64,000 bases of DNA from Thiomicrorhabdus heinhorstiae (GTDB lineage: Bacteria; Pseudomonadota; Gammaproteobacteria; Thiomicrospirales; Thiomicrospiraceae), in contig NZ_JACBGI020000001.1 in assembly GCF_013391765.2 (NCBI RefSeq), forward strand, positions 124,001 through 188,000. The letters are read 5' to 3'. The first letter of the stretch is position 1; the number at the start of each line of letters is the position of its first letter. The notes beneath the pieces are model-generated. The model made no database searches, was not told the origin of the DNA, and worked only from the letters and a program-made list of their open reading frames with translations. The translations under genes were made by a program, and so were the position numbers. This document shows positions 18,761 through 26,520 of this stretch, one piece after another.

Positions 18761-19699
18761 ATGAACGAACAAAGCTCGCCGCAAGGTGAAAAATTACAGA
18801 AAATTCTTGCCCGTGCCGGTTTCGGTTCGCGTCGTTCGGTTGAAGAACTGATACAGCAAGGTTTGGTTAAAGTAAACGGTAAAACGGCCAAATTAGGTGA
18901 TCGAGCGACGGCCAGCGACAAGATCAAAGTCCGTGATCAGCTGATTAAAGAGCAGCGTTTGCAGAAGCAGGCAACCGAAGTCATTTTGTACAACAAGCCG
19001 GAAGGGCGAGTTTGTACACGCAGGGACGAAAAGGGTCGCGAAACGATTTATGGGCAGTTGCCGCGTATCCATAATGGGCGCTGGATCAGTATCGGGCGTC
19101 TGGATTTGAATACCAGCGGCCTGCTTATTTTGACCAATAACGGTGAACTCGCCAATCGCATGATGCATCCGTCCTACGAAATCGAGCGCGAATATTTAGT
19201 TCGTGTTTTCGGTGAAGTCAGTGAAGAGGCGATTAAGCAATTGCTGGCCGGCGTTCAATTGGAAGACGGCCCGGCTAAATTCGACCGGGTCCAGGCAATG
19301 CCGAGCGAAGACGAGGTGATGAACCGTTGGTATCGTGTTGTGCTTAAAGAGGGGCGCAACCGGGAAGTTCGCCGCATTTGGGAAGCAGTCGGTTTGCAGG
19401 TCAGTCGTTTGCACCGCGTACGTTACGGGCAATTCAGTTTGCCGCGCAATTTACGCAAGGGTAAAACCGAAGCTTTGACTTGGAAACAGGTCAATCAGCT
19501 GCTGAAAAGTGTCGAGCTTCCGGAAGAGACTCGCCCCGATCTGCGAATTAATTCTGCACGCAATGACAAGTCGGCCTTGTCAAAGCGCGATGCCAGCAAA
19601 TCGGCTCGTACCGAATCAGGCCGTTACGGCAGAAAAACGGTACATGACTTAAATGATTTTTCTAATCCGTATCGTAAGAAGAAAAGTCGCAGCCATTGA
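18761..19699 (+). CDS. rluB: 23S rRNA pseudouridine-2605 synthase RluB
   Basis: Pseudouridine synthase of the RsuA/RluB group that modifies U2605 in 23S rRNA. The 312-aa protein has an N-terminal S4 RNA-binding domain (residues about 10-65, LQKILARAGFGSRRSVEELI), a catalytic domain with GRLDLNTSGLLI containing the catalytic Asp, and RNREVRRIWEAVGL. The last 60 residues form a basic, low-complexity tail typical of RluB. It starts 85 bp after the protease gene and ends at a strong terminator. RluE/RsuA are shorter and lack this tail. Confidence 0.9.
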   Translation: MNEQSSPQGEKLQKILARAGFGSRRSVEELIQQGLVKVNGKTAKLGDRATASDKIKVRDQLIKEQRLQKQATEVILYNKPEGRVCTRRDEKGRETIYGQLPRIHNGRWISIGRLDLNTSGLLILTNNGELANRMMHPSYEIEREYLVRVFGEVSEEAIKQLLAGVQLEDGPAKFDRVQAMPSEDEVMNRWYRVVLKEGRNREVRRIWEAVGLQVSRLHRVRYGQFSLPRNLRKGKTEALTWKQVNQLLKSVELPEETRPDLRINSARNDKSALSKRDASKSARTESGRYGRKTVHDLNDFSNPYRKKKSRSH

Positions 19700-19727
19700 G
19701 CTGTCGCTTATTTAGAACCTCAAAAAT

Positions 19728-19754
19728 AAAAAACCGCGCTACTGCGGTTTTTTT
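19728..19754 (+). terminator. Intrinsic terminator after rluB
   Basis: 10-bp stem (19728-19737 and 19744-19753) with a 6-nt loop, flanked by A- and T-runs. It also serves the convergent slyX gene, whose stop is 24 nt away. Confidence 0.9.
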
Positions 19755-19777
19755 ATGCTGAATATTTGCCGATCAAA

Positions 19778-20023
19778 TTAATAATGCGGTGGCGGAGCTT
19801 CGTCAGCCGGGTTGCGTATTGCTTCTTCACGCAGCGTTTTCAAATACTCGGAAAGCAGCTTTAGCTGAGTTTGCAGTTGTTGTATCTGCTGGTGTTGTTG
19901 CAATAAAGTCTTTTCTATCGCTTCGATCGAATCGTGATGATAGGCTTGTTCGATCTGCAGGGATTCAATTAAGCGGCGAATTTCCTGTGATTCGCCACTT
20001 CCATCTATGTGATTTAAATCCAT
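19778..20023 (-). CDS. slyX: SlyX-like protein
   Basis: An 81-aa SlyX family protein of unknown function. It is a predicted coiled coil (residues about 10-66, with Leu/Gln heptads such as LLQQHQQIQQLQTQLKLL) ending in the family's typical tail ADEAPPPHY. Its start overlaps the end of the M61 peptidase gene by 10 nt, indicating coupled translation on one minus-strand transcript. Confidence 0.88.
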   Translation of the reverse strand: MDLNHIDGSGESQEIRRLIESLQIEQAYHHDSIEAIEKTLLQQHQQIQQLQTQLKLLSEYLKTLREEAIRNPADEAPPPHY

Positions 20024-21807
20024 GGCAATGTCTCGTCTGTAAGCTCACAATTGTTGCTTGGGTAGATAACAACGCGATCGGCTTCTGCTTTCTGAGGAAT
20101 AACTTTACTTTCACGCAGTTCGTCCCGTCGGAAATAGTGGCATGACCATTCGCAATCCGCTGAAGTCCGTCTTAGCATCTGTTCAACCTGAGGTATCGAA
20201 TCGACTTTCAGTCCTTTAAGCGCAATCAGCAGATCGCCGGCAGACAAACCGGCTTTATGCGCCGCCGAGTCGTTCCAGACATGAGTTACGCGAAGACCCT
20301 GCGATTCGGGTTTTAGATTGGCCCCTAAAGACAGTTGTAGAAAATTCTTGCTGAGGGTTCCTCCTGTGTCACCAAGACTTTGATACTCACGTAATTCGAA
20401 GATGTAGCCGAATTCGGCAAGCATGTCGGCAAACGGCAAGTCTTGGCGGCCATATAAGTATTGAGCAAAAAAATCGCTGAAATCGACACCGCTCAATTCC
20501 GAGCACAGCATTTCGATCTGTTTTTCTTGCAAAGCGCGCCCGGTCTGACCGTGCTGCTGCCAGAGATAACGCAAAATATTATCCAGGCTGAAAGAGCCAT
20601 GCGAGTGCTTGCGCAGCAACAGATCCAAACCAAGTGCGATCAGGCTGCCTTTAGTGTAATAGCTGATAATCGCGTTTGGAGCGTTTTCATCCTGCTGGTA
20701 GAACTTGGTCCAAGTGAACCAGCTCGAATCGGCAACCGATTGTTTGAAACGGCCCGGCATGCGATAGACACGGGTCATCTGCTCACCGAGAAGTTGTAAA
20801 TAACGTGTCCGATCAATTACTCCGGCGCGCAACAGGATTAGAGCGTCATAATAGGAGGTAACGCCTTCAAACCACCACAGTTGATGGGTATATTGAGGTT
20901 GTTGCAGGTCGGCATTTTGAAATGCCTGTGGTTGAATGGTTTTCACGTTCCAGCTATGGAAATATTCATGACTGCATAGTTCCAGAAATCTGACATAGCC
21001 GTCACTCGCTTCCTGCATGCCGATATATGGCAAATCGTCGCGACTGCAGATCAGCGCTGTCGAATTTCGATGTTCCAGACCGCCGTAGTCATTGCCGGTC
21101 ACAACGACTTGAAACAAATAGTTTTGCATCGGTGCTGAACCGAATAGCTCGATTTCGTATTCGCAGATTTTGATCAGATCCTGTTTTAAGCGCGTGAAAT
21201 CGCATTCAAAAACACCGGCAATCACCATCTTATGAGGAATGCCGCAAGCGGTAAATTCGATGCTGTGATGCGTTCCGATCTCGAAAGGGTAATCGATTAA
21301 AGCGGCGTAATCCTCAGCTTGATAAAGACCGAAACCGCGCGGATCAATTTCCTGAGCAGGCATGCCGCTGGCGACACGCCATGCATTTTGTTTGCTAAAG
21401 TCGTTGGCGATTAATTCCAATTCGTGGGTCTGCTGTTCAAAGCCATCAACTTGCAAAAATACCGAAGTACCGTTAAAGAATGCGCGTTGATCGTCGAAAT
21501 AGGCACCACGTACCGACAAATCCCAGGCGTAGACTTGATAGCTTAAAGTGGCTGCCGAGTCGCAGGCGAATTGCCAGGAAGATTTGTCCAGCGCGATAAG
21601 CTCGATAAGTTTGCCGCTGCTGTCGCAGGCTTGCAAATCGATCAGGTGTTTGGAAAAGTCGCGAATCAGATAGCTGCCAGGAATCCAATTGGGTAAAGAG
21701 ACTTTTTGCAGTGGTTGTTGTGGTTGCGGGATATGCAATGTCACGCTAAAAAGATGTGCATGCGGATCAAGGAGTTCTAATTGGTAACGGATCATGTTGG
21801 AAGTCAT
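20014..21807 (-). CDS. M61-family metallopeptidase with PDZ domain
   Basis: Zinc metallopeptidase of the M61 (glycyl aminopeptidase) family, about 600 aa. N-terminal beta-domain with LPNWIPGSYLIRDFSKHL, central thermolysin-like domain with HEYFHSWNVKTI (zinc motif HExxH), LWWFEGVTSYYDAL carrying the downstream Glu, and a C-terminal PDZ domain (about 515-580, LRVTHVWNDSAAHKAGLSAGDLLIALKG). No signal peptide is evident, so it is probably cytoplasmic. The start is uncertain: ATGs at 21843, 21807 and 21795 are all in frame and none has a good Shine-Dalgarno; homology starts at MIRYQLELL (21795). Confidence 0.88.
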   Translation of the reverse strand: MTSNMIRYQLELLDPHAHLFSVTLHIPQPQQPLQKVSLPNWIPGSYLIRDFSKHLIDLQACDSSGKLIELIALDKSSWQFACDSAATLSYQVYAWDLSVRGAYFDDQRAFFNGTSVFLQVDGFEQQTHELELIANDFSKQNAWRVASGMPAQEIDPRGFGLYQAEDYAALIDYPFEIGTHHSIEFTACGIPHKMVIAGVFECDFTRLKQDLIKICEYEIELFGSAPMQNYLFQVVVTGNDYGGLEHRNSTALICSRDDLPYIGMQEASDGYVRFLELCSHEYFHSWNVKTIQPQAFQNADLQQPQYTHQLWWFEGVTSYYDALILLRAGVIDRTRYLQLLGEQMTRVYRMPGRFKQSVADSSWFTWTKFYQQDENAPNAIISYYTKGSLIALGLDLLLRKHSHGSFSLDNILRYLWQQHGQTGRALQEKQIEMLCSELSGVDFSDFFAQYLYGRQDLPFADMLAEFGYIFELREYQSLGDTGGTLSKNFLQLSLGANLKPESQGLRVTHVWNDSAAHKAGLSAGDLLIALKGLKVDSIPQVEQMLRRTSADCEWSCHYFRRDELRESKVIPQKAEADRVVIYPSNNCELTDETLPWI

Positions 21808-21889
21808 ATAAGTTTTTAAAATCAAGAAATTAGCATAAGCCATTCAGCGGCCCATCAAAGAATGGGGCTGCTGAGAAGATCGACGAAAG

Positions 21890-22912
21890 TTATTTTTCCG
21901 ATGCCGGTGCGGGTGGCGGAGTACCCAACGGTTTGGTACCCGGTAACGGATGGCACAGTGTCCCTTGTTTTGCCGCCCAGAAGGTTTTTGCCGTCAAATG
22001 CAGAATCAGCGCGGACAGAACCGCCAGCAGGAAGGCGGCGATAAACCCGTATAAGGCGATGTCGGTCAGGGCGTAAAAATGGAAACTGGCCAACATGATT
22101 GCCGCTAATGGAAAGCTGTAGGCCCACCAGGAAAGTGCAAACGGAATTCGGATAAAGCGCAGTGTCTGGCTAAACAACAGTATGGTCATAAACAGCGCCA
22201 TATTAAACAGCACGCGGGAGAAGTCATCCAGAACACCGCCGTTTAATTCCTGATAGGACAGGAAGCCAACCGCAGGTGGAGCAATCAAAATAAACAGAGT
22301 CGGTTCTAATAGCTTAAGCAGTGGTGGATGGAAAAACAGGCGATACATGACGATACTGAACAGTACCAGCCAGAAGATCAAGCCGACACTGAAAAAGAAC
22401 CAGCCGATCTCAATGCTGGAAAATTCAACCGCCCCCAGCGGAATGACGATGTTACCGACAACCGGAATAAACCAGGCCGGGTTCATATGGGTGATCTGCC
22501 ATTTTTCGTGGTGAATCCAGCTGTTGAGAATGACCAATACCAGTATAAAGTGCAGCAGGGTGCCTAGATACCACATAGTTTGCGCAAGCTGAAAGTTGAT
22601 ACCCTCAAATAACAGGCTTAGCAACAGTAGGCTGATACTGAAAGTCGGGAAAAAGTGCAATGCGACCGGGTGGGCAAAGTCTTCTTTAACCGATTCCGGA
22701 AAACGAATCAGTTTAATGGCATAAAGCAATGTAATTAAAATAAAAAACAGTGTTGTCAGCGCCGTCAGAACCAGAAAAGCAGTGTAATCAATTCCTAAGA
22801 GTTCATGAGCCTGAAAAAAACCGAGGGTTAAGCCGGCATAACCCATGACCGCACCAAATAAATTAATCGGGAAATAGGCTAGACGGGATCCGGCACTTGC
22901 ATCTGCACTCAT
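21890..22912 (-). CDS. SLAC1/TDT-family membrane transporter (copy 1)
   Basis: Ten-helix membrane protein of 340 aa in the TDT/SLAC1 family (TehA, Mae1, SSU1 and plant anion channels). Family-like segments are PINLFGAVMGYAGLTLGF in helix 1 and NPAWFIPVVGNIVIPLGA midway. The C-terminus is a Pro-rich cytoplasmic tail. Start chosen at 22912 because AAAGGATG precedes it; the ATG at 22921 overlaps that ribosome-binding site. Substrate is unknown; family members move malate, chloride, nitrate, tellurite-related anions or sulfite. It lies back to back with a second homologue, separated by 269 bp. Confidence 0.83.
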   Translation of the reverse strand: MSADASAGSRLAYFPINLFGAVMGYAGLTLGFFQAHELLGIDYTAFLVLTALTTLFFILITLLYAIKLIRFPESVKEDFAHPVALHFFPTFSISLLLLSLLFEGINFQLAQTMWYLGTLLHFILVLVILNSWIHHEKWQITHMNPAWFIPVVGNIVIPLGAVEFSSIEIGWFFFSVGLIFWLVLFSIVMYRLFFHPPLLKLLEPTLFILIAPPAVGFLSYQELNGGVLDDFSRVLFNMALFMTILLFSQTLRFIRIPFALSWWAYSFPLAAIMLASFHFYALTDIALYGFIAAFLLAVLSALILHLTAKTFWAAKQGTLCHPLPGTKPLGTPPPAPASEK

Positions 22913-22981
22913 AAAAAGCATCCTTTATTTTCAGGTTTGCAGAAAAGATTCCTGCGCCAAATCGATCCGGTAAACAGAGAT

Positions 22982-22994
22982 TATTCAGTGAATA
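22982..22994. promoter_or_regulatory. Palindrome between the two SLAC1-family genes
   Basis: Perfect 13-bp dyad TATTCA-G-TGAATA, 70 nt upstream of the minus-strand gene and 188 nt upstream of the plus-strand gene. Candidate operator for shared control; could also be chance. Confidence 0.35.
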
Positions 22995-23181
22995 GATTTA
23001 ACGCGTCTGTCTCAAAACAACAGTAAAACAATTTTTATTATACCGGGAATCCATGCGGATAGCCTTCCGCTTATTGACCTGGCGGCTTTAAGGTTATTTA
23101 ATCATATTTGCAGTATCGGCTTTCCCGGTTTAAGTCGCGTTTTTCACGCCTTAAAGTTCCTGAATTTCATTCACAAGAGAC

Positions 23182-24183
23182 TTGTCTTTGATCAAGCGTT
23201 TACAGTTTTCCTCGTCGATTGTTTATTTCGGCATGCCAATGGGATTGATTGGTGCCGGAATGAATGTCAATCATTTTTCCGAGTATATTCAAGGGGCGGA
23301 GAATCTTGCTGTTGCTTTATGGGGAATCGGAGTTTTTAGTCTGTTGGTGATATCGGCATGGTATGCACTGGAATTTTTTCAGCGGGAATCCGGGAGTCGT
23401 CTCCGCGCAGAATGGCGCGACCCGTTTCTACGTTCGTTCTTTCCAGCTGTGACTTTGACTACCATGCTGGCATTGATGGCGGCCAGTTTGACCTTTCAAG
23501 ACAGTGGGGTCGATAGTGTATTGCGAATTGCCTTATGGGGTTTGATCGGTTTGCATTTCAGTCTTAATCTGGTTCTGATCAGCGGCTGGATCTTTGAGCG
23601 GGAGGTTCTGTTATCGCAACATCTGCCAACCTGGTTCATTCTGCTCTCGGGCAATTTCATCGTAGTGATCAGCAGTCTGTATTTTTTTGACGACCGCTAT
23701 AATGACTGGCTGGAATTTCGCTGGCTGTTCTATTCAGTCGGTTTGTTCTTCTGGTTCAGTTTCAGTGTTTCTTTGCTGATGCGCTTAATCTTTTTTCTGC
23801 CGGTTCCGACCTTGTTTCGCCCCAGCTTGTTTATTTTTTTAGCGCCGGCCTCTCTGGCTTGCGTGGCATCGGTTTTACTAGAGATGCAGACATCGTCCGA
23901 TTCACTGAAAATTATCATCTGGGTAACCTATAGTTTTGCTACCTTGTTTCTGTTTTTGTGGATATTGTCTTTTCGTTTCTTTTATCAAAGCGGCATCACA
24001 CGTGCGGCCTGGTCATACATTTACCCTTTAGCAGCCTACGGTTTAGCATCGCAGTATATGGCGGATTTACTTGATTGCAGTTTTCTCTGGTTGTGGAGCA
24101 GTCTGCTCTTATTTGCTCTGCTTATGCTCATTTCAATCCTGCTTTTGCATCCATTAACCGCTAAAGCGGCTTCACAAAATTAA
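23182..24183 (+). CDS. SLAC1/TDT-family membrane transporter (copy 2)
   Basis: Second SLAC1-like protein, 333 aa, ten predicted helices, with FGMPMGLIGAGMNVN in helix 1 and LPTWFILLSGNFIVVISSL in the middle, aligned to the same places in copy 1. The two are clearly divergent in sequence, so this is an old duplication or a heteromeric pair rather than a recent copy. No ATG lies upstream of helix 1; the best start is TTG at 23182 with a weak AAGAGA ahead. An ATG at 23233 would cut into helix 1. It ends 72 bp before gltX. Confidence 0.82.
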   Translation: MSLIKRLQFSSSIVYFGMPMGLIGAGMNVNHFSEYIQGAENLAVALWGIGVFSLLVISAWYALEFFQRESGSRLRAEWRDPFLRSFFPAVTLTTMLALMAASLTFQDSGVDSVLRIALWGLIGLHFSLNLVLISGWIFEREVLLSQHLPTWFILLSGNFIVVISSLYFFDDRYNDWLEFRWLFYSVGLFFWFSFSVSLLMRLIFFLPVPTLFRPSLFIFLAPASLACVASVLLEMQTSSDSLKIIIWVTYSFATLFLFLWILSFRFFYQSGITRAAWSYIYPLAAYGLASQYMADLLDCSFLWLWSSLLLFALLMLISILLLHPLTAKAASQN

Positions 24184-24255
24184 CCCGGAGATCGGGCAAT
24201 ATCGGGTTTATAATATGGCCTTTGTTTTGTATTTATAAAATTCTGGAGTCTATTT

Positions 24256-25674
24256 GTGATTCGCACTCGTTTCGCACCCAGCCCGACAGGCTATCTGCAC
24301 ATCGGCGGTGTCCGCACCGCGCTTTATTCCTGGTTATACGCTAAAAGATTAGGTGGAGAGTTTATTCTTCGCATCGAAGATACCGATTTGGAACGCTCGA
24401 CAGAAGAGTCGGTGAATGCCATTTTGGAAGGGATGAGCTGGCTCGGTCTGGACTATGATCAAGGTCCGATCTATCAAACGCATCGTTTCGAACGCTACAA
24501 AGAAGTGATTCAGCAACTGTTTGACAAGGGATTGGCATACTACTGCTACGCCACACCGGAAGAGTTGGACGAAATGCGCGAAGCACAAAAAGCCCGTGGC
24601 GAGAAACCTCGCTACGATGGCCGTTATCGTGATTTCGACGGCACACCTCCGGAAGGAATCGATCCGGTTATCCGTTTTAAAAACCCGCTGGACGGCGATG
24701 TCGTGATTGAAGATATGGTCAAAGGCCGGGTTGTAATTGCCAATAAAGAGCTGGACGATCTGATTATCGCGCGCTCTGATGGCACTCCGACCTATAACCT
24801 GACGGTTGTGGTGGACGACTGGGATATGGGGGTCAGCCATGTTATCCGTGGCGATGACCACTTGAACAACACGCCGCGTCAGATCAATATGTATAAAGCG
24901 ATGGGCGCGGATGTGCCGAAGTTTGCTCATATTCCGATGGTGCTAGGCGAAGACGGTAGCCGTTTGTCGAAGCGTCACGGTGCAGTGAGCGTTCTGCAAT
25001 ATAAAGAGCAGGGCTTTTTGCCGGAAGCTTTACTGAACTATCTGGTGCGTCTAGGCTGGTCTCACGGAGACCAGGAAGTATTCAGCATTGATGAAATGAT
25101 TGAGCATTTCTCTTTGGATAACGTAAACAGCTCACCTTCCAGTTTCGATACGGTCAAGCTTACCTGGATCAACGAGCAGCATATTAAAAGTGCCGATGCA
25201 GAGCATTTAGCGCGTCACCTTGCTCCGTTCGTTGCACAATTGGGTTGCGATCTTTCACAGGGACCTGCATTGGCAGAGGTAGCCGATTTGCTGAGAGATC
25301 GCGCCAAGACTTTGGTCGAGATGGCAGAAGGCAGCGTCTATTTCTACAGCGACTACGAAGAGTTTGAAGCCGGTGCTGCCAAGAAACATCTGCGTCCGGT
25401 TGCTCAGGAGCCCTTACAGCAGTTACGCATTCAGCTTGAGGCGTTGGAAGATTGGAATGCGACAGAGATCCATGAAGTGATCCAAGGCGTTGCAACCGGT
25501 CTGGAAGTCGGTATGGGCAAAGTAGGGATGCCTCTACGCGTTGCGATTACCGGTGGCGGACAATCTCCAGCAATTGATATGACCGCTCAGTTAATCGGTA
25601 AAGAGCGTTGCTTGCAGCGAATCGATATGGCGCTTGCTTTTATTGAAGTGCGCGCCGGGCATCAAGACGGTTAA
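24256..25674 (+). CDS. gltX: Glutamyl-tRNA synthetase
   Basis: Class I aminoacyl-tRNA synthetase charging tRNA-Glu, 472 aa (E. coli 471). It has [14 protein letters not shown] with the HIGH-type motif near residue 15, [22 protein letters not shown], and SRLSKRHGA as the KMSKS-type motif near residue 240, then the helical anticodon-binding domain. The start is GTG at 24256, preceded by CTGGAG; a TATAAT at 24209-24214 may be its -10. It sits directly upstream of a tRNA cluster containing two tRNA-Glu genes. No four-Cys zinc module is seen. Confidence 0.96.
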   Translation: MIRTRFAPSPTGYLHIGGVRTALYSWLYAKRLGGEFILRIEDTDLERSTEESVNAILEGMSWLGLDYDQGPIYQTHRFERYKEVIQQLFDKGLAYYCYATPEELDEMREAQKARGEKPRYDGRYRDFDGTPPEGIDPVIRFKNPLDGDVVIEDMVKGRVVIANKELDDLIIARSDGTPTYNLTVVVDDWDMGVSHVIRGDDHLNNTPRQINMYKAMGADVPKFAHIPMVLGEDGSRLSKRHGAVSVLQYKEQGFLPEALLNYLVRLGWSHGDQEVFSIDEMIEHFSLDNVNSSPSSFDTVKLTWINEQHIKSADAEHLARHLAPFVAQLGCDLSQGPALAEVADLLRDRAKTLVEMAEGSVYFYSDYEEFEAGAAKKHLRPVAQEPLQQLRIQLEALEDWNATEIHEVIQGVATGLEVGMGKVGMPLRVAITGGGQSPAIDMTAQLIGKERCLQRIDMALAFIEVRAGHQDG

Positions 25675-25696
25675 GATCGGAAATTTTCCGAGCTTT

Positions 25697-25722
25697 AAAA
25701 AGGGGAGAGATCCCCTTTTTTT
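25697..25722 (+). terminator. Intrinsic terminator after gltX
   Basis: 10-bp stem (25697-25706 and 25711-25720) with GAGA tetraloop followed by T residues, 22 nt after the gltX stop. It insulates gltX from the tRNA promoter. Confidence 0.9.
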
Positions 25723-25816
25723 ATTGGCGTTGCGCGTAAAAACAATCACTTAGAAAGCGCCTGTTTTGAAGCGCTAAAAAAAAGCGGAAAAATGACGATT
25801 TTTTTACATTTAGTGC

Positions 25817-25844
25817 TTGACGCTTTCCGTTAACTCTATATAAT
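25817..25844 (+). promoter_or_regulatory. Strong sigma-70 promoter of the tRNA operon
   Basis: TTGACG (25817-25822) and perfect TATAAT (25839-25844) separated by 16 nt. The discriminator after the -10 (ACGCACCC) is GC-rich, as in promoters inhibited by ppGpp and DksA. The first tRNA begins about 12 nt after the expected transcription start. Confidence 0.85.
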
Positions 25845-25862
25845 ACGCACCCATCAGCTCGA

Positions 25863-25938
25863 GGGGCTATAGCTCAGCTGGGAGAGCGCAACACTGGCAG
25901 TGTTGAGGTCAGCGGTTCGATCCCGCTTAGCTCCACCA
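25863..25938 (+). tRNA. tRNA-Ala(GGC)
   Basis: Full cloverleaf of 76 nt: acceptor arm GGGGCTA with TAGCTCC (one G-T pair), D arm GCTC...GAGC, anticodon loop CTGGCAG giving anticodon GGC, T arm with TTCGATC, and encoded CCA (25936-25938). First gene of the tRNA operon. Confidence 0.96.
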
Positions 25939-26021
25939 AAAGTTGATAAGGTAAGATCCACACTAGGCCGGATCGTTAATTACCAAATATCGATTTTAAG
26001 AAATTAAAATCACATATGTGT

Positions 26022-26097
26022 GTCCCGTTCGTCTAGAGGCCTAGGACACGGCCCTTTCACGGCTGTAACAGGGGTTCGACTCCCCTACGGGACGCCA
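26022..26097 (+). tRNA. tRNA-Glu(TTC), copy 1
   Basis: 76-nt cloverleaf with acceptor GTCCCGT/ACGGGAC, anticodon loop CTTTCAC (anticodon TTC), T loop TTCGACT and encoded CCA. Identical over its whole length to copy 2 at 26292. Confidence 0.96.
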
Positions 26098-26103
26098 CAC
26101 TAT

Positions 26104-26178
26104 GCGGGAATAGCTCAGCGGTAGAGCACAACCTTGCCAAGGTTGGGGTCGCGAGTTCGATCCTCGTTTCCCGCTCCA
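26104..26178 (+). tRNA. tRNA-Gly(GCC)
   Basis: 75-nt cloverleaf with acceptor GCGGGAA/TTCCCGC, anticodon loop TTGCCAA (anticodon GCC), T loop TTCGATC and encoded CCA. Only 6 nt separate it from tRNA-Glu copy 1, so both come from one precursor. Confidence 0.96.
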
Positions 26179-26190
26179 AATTCAGGTGTG

Positions 26191-26285
26191 TTGATTGACC
26201 TAGGCACTTACAATCAATCAGCAAACCGGAATGAAAAATCTTCGATCTTTCATTCAAATCTCGATAAAGTCGTTATTGATTTATC
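26191..26285 (+). other. Structured tRNA spacer with three hairpins
   Basis: The 113-nt spacer between tRNA-Gly and the second tRNA-Glu can fold into three successive stem-loops: TTGATTG/CAATCAA (26191-26197, 26211-26217), AATGAAA/TTTCATT (26230-26236, 26248-26254) and GATAAA/TTTATC (26263-26268, 26280-26285). They may guide precursor processing. Confidence 0.45.
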
Positions 26286-26291
26286 AACAAC

Positions 26292-26367
26292 GTCCCGTTC
26301 GTCTAGAGGCCTAGGACACGGCCCTTTCACGGCTGTAACAGGGGTTCGACTCCCCTACGGGACGCCA
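26292..26367 (+). tRNA. tRNA-Glu(TTC), copy 2
   Basis: 76-nt cloverleaf identical to the copy at 26022-26097, anticodon TTC, encoded CCA. Last gene of the operon; an intrinsic terminator follows within 10 nt. Confidence 0.96.
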
Positions 26368-26374
26368 CATAATG

Positions 26375-26410
26375 AAACCCGCTATGACTTCGGTTGTAGC
26401 GGGTTTTTTT
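26375..26410 (+). terminator. Terminator of the tRNA operon
   Basis: 10-bp stem (AAACCCGCTA at 26375-26384 with TAGCGGGTTT at 26397-26406) followed by a T-run to 26410. Confidence 0.92.
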
Positions 26411-26429
26411 ATATCCGGATTTTATAATA

Positions 26430-26463
26430 AAAACGCCGGAGTTGTAATTTAATCCGGCGTTTT
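26430..26463 (-). terminator. Terminator of relA
   Basis: 11-bp stem (26430-26440 and 26453-26463) with flanking A/T-runs. Being 57 nt beyond the relA stop on its transcript, it is most likely the relA terminator, though symmetric enough to work both ways. Confidence 0.8.
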
Positions 26464-26520
26464 AGTGATGCGCAATCTGCTTTTTCCAATTAAAAAGGGA
26501 AGTAGGCAGTAATAAACGCT

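Noticed and set aside
24349..24930. 193-aa open frame antisense to gltX
   Set aside because: Lies entirely within a fully conserved gltX; no independent evidence.
26022..26367. Duplicated tRNA-Glu as attachment sites of an integrated element
   Set aside because: The two copies are full functional tRNAs 194 bp apart with only a tRNA-Gly and a spacer between; no integrase is present.
26057..26427. Two short open frames across the tRNA cluster
   Set aside because: They read through tRNA genes and are by-products of those sequences.
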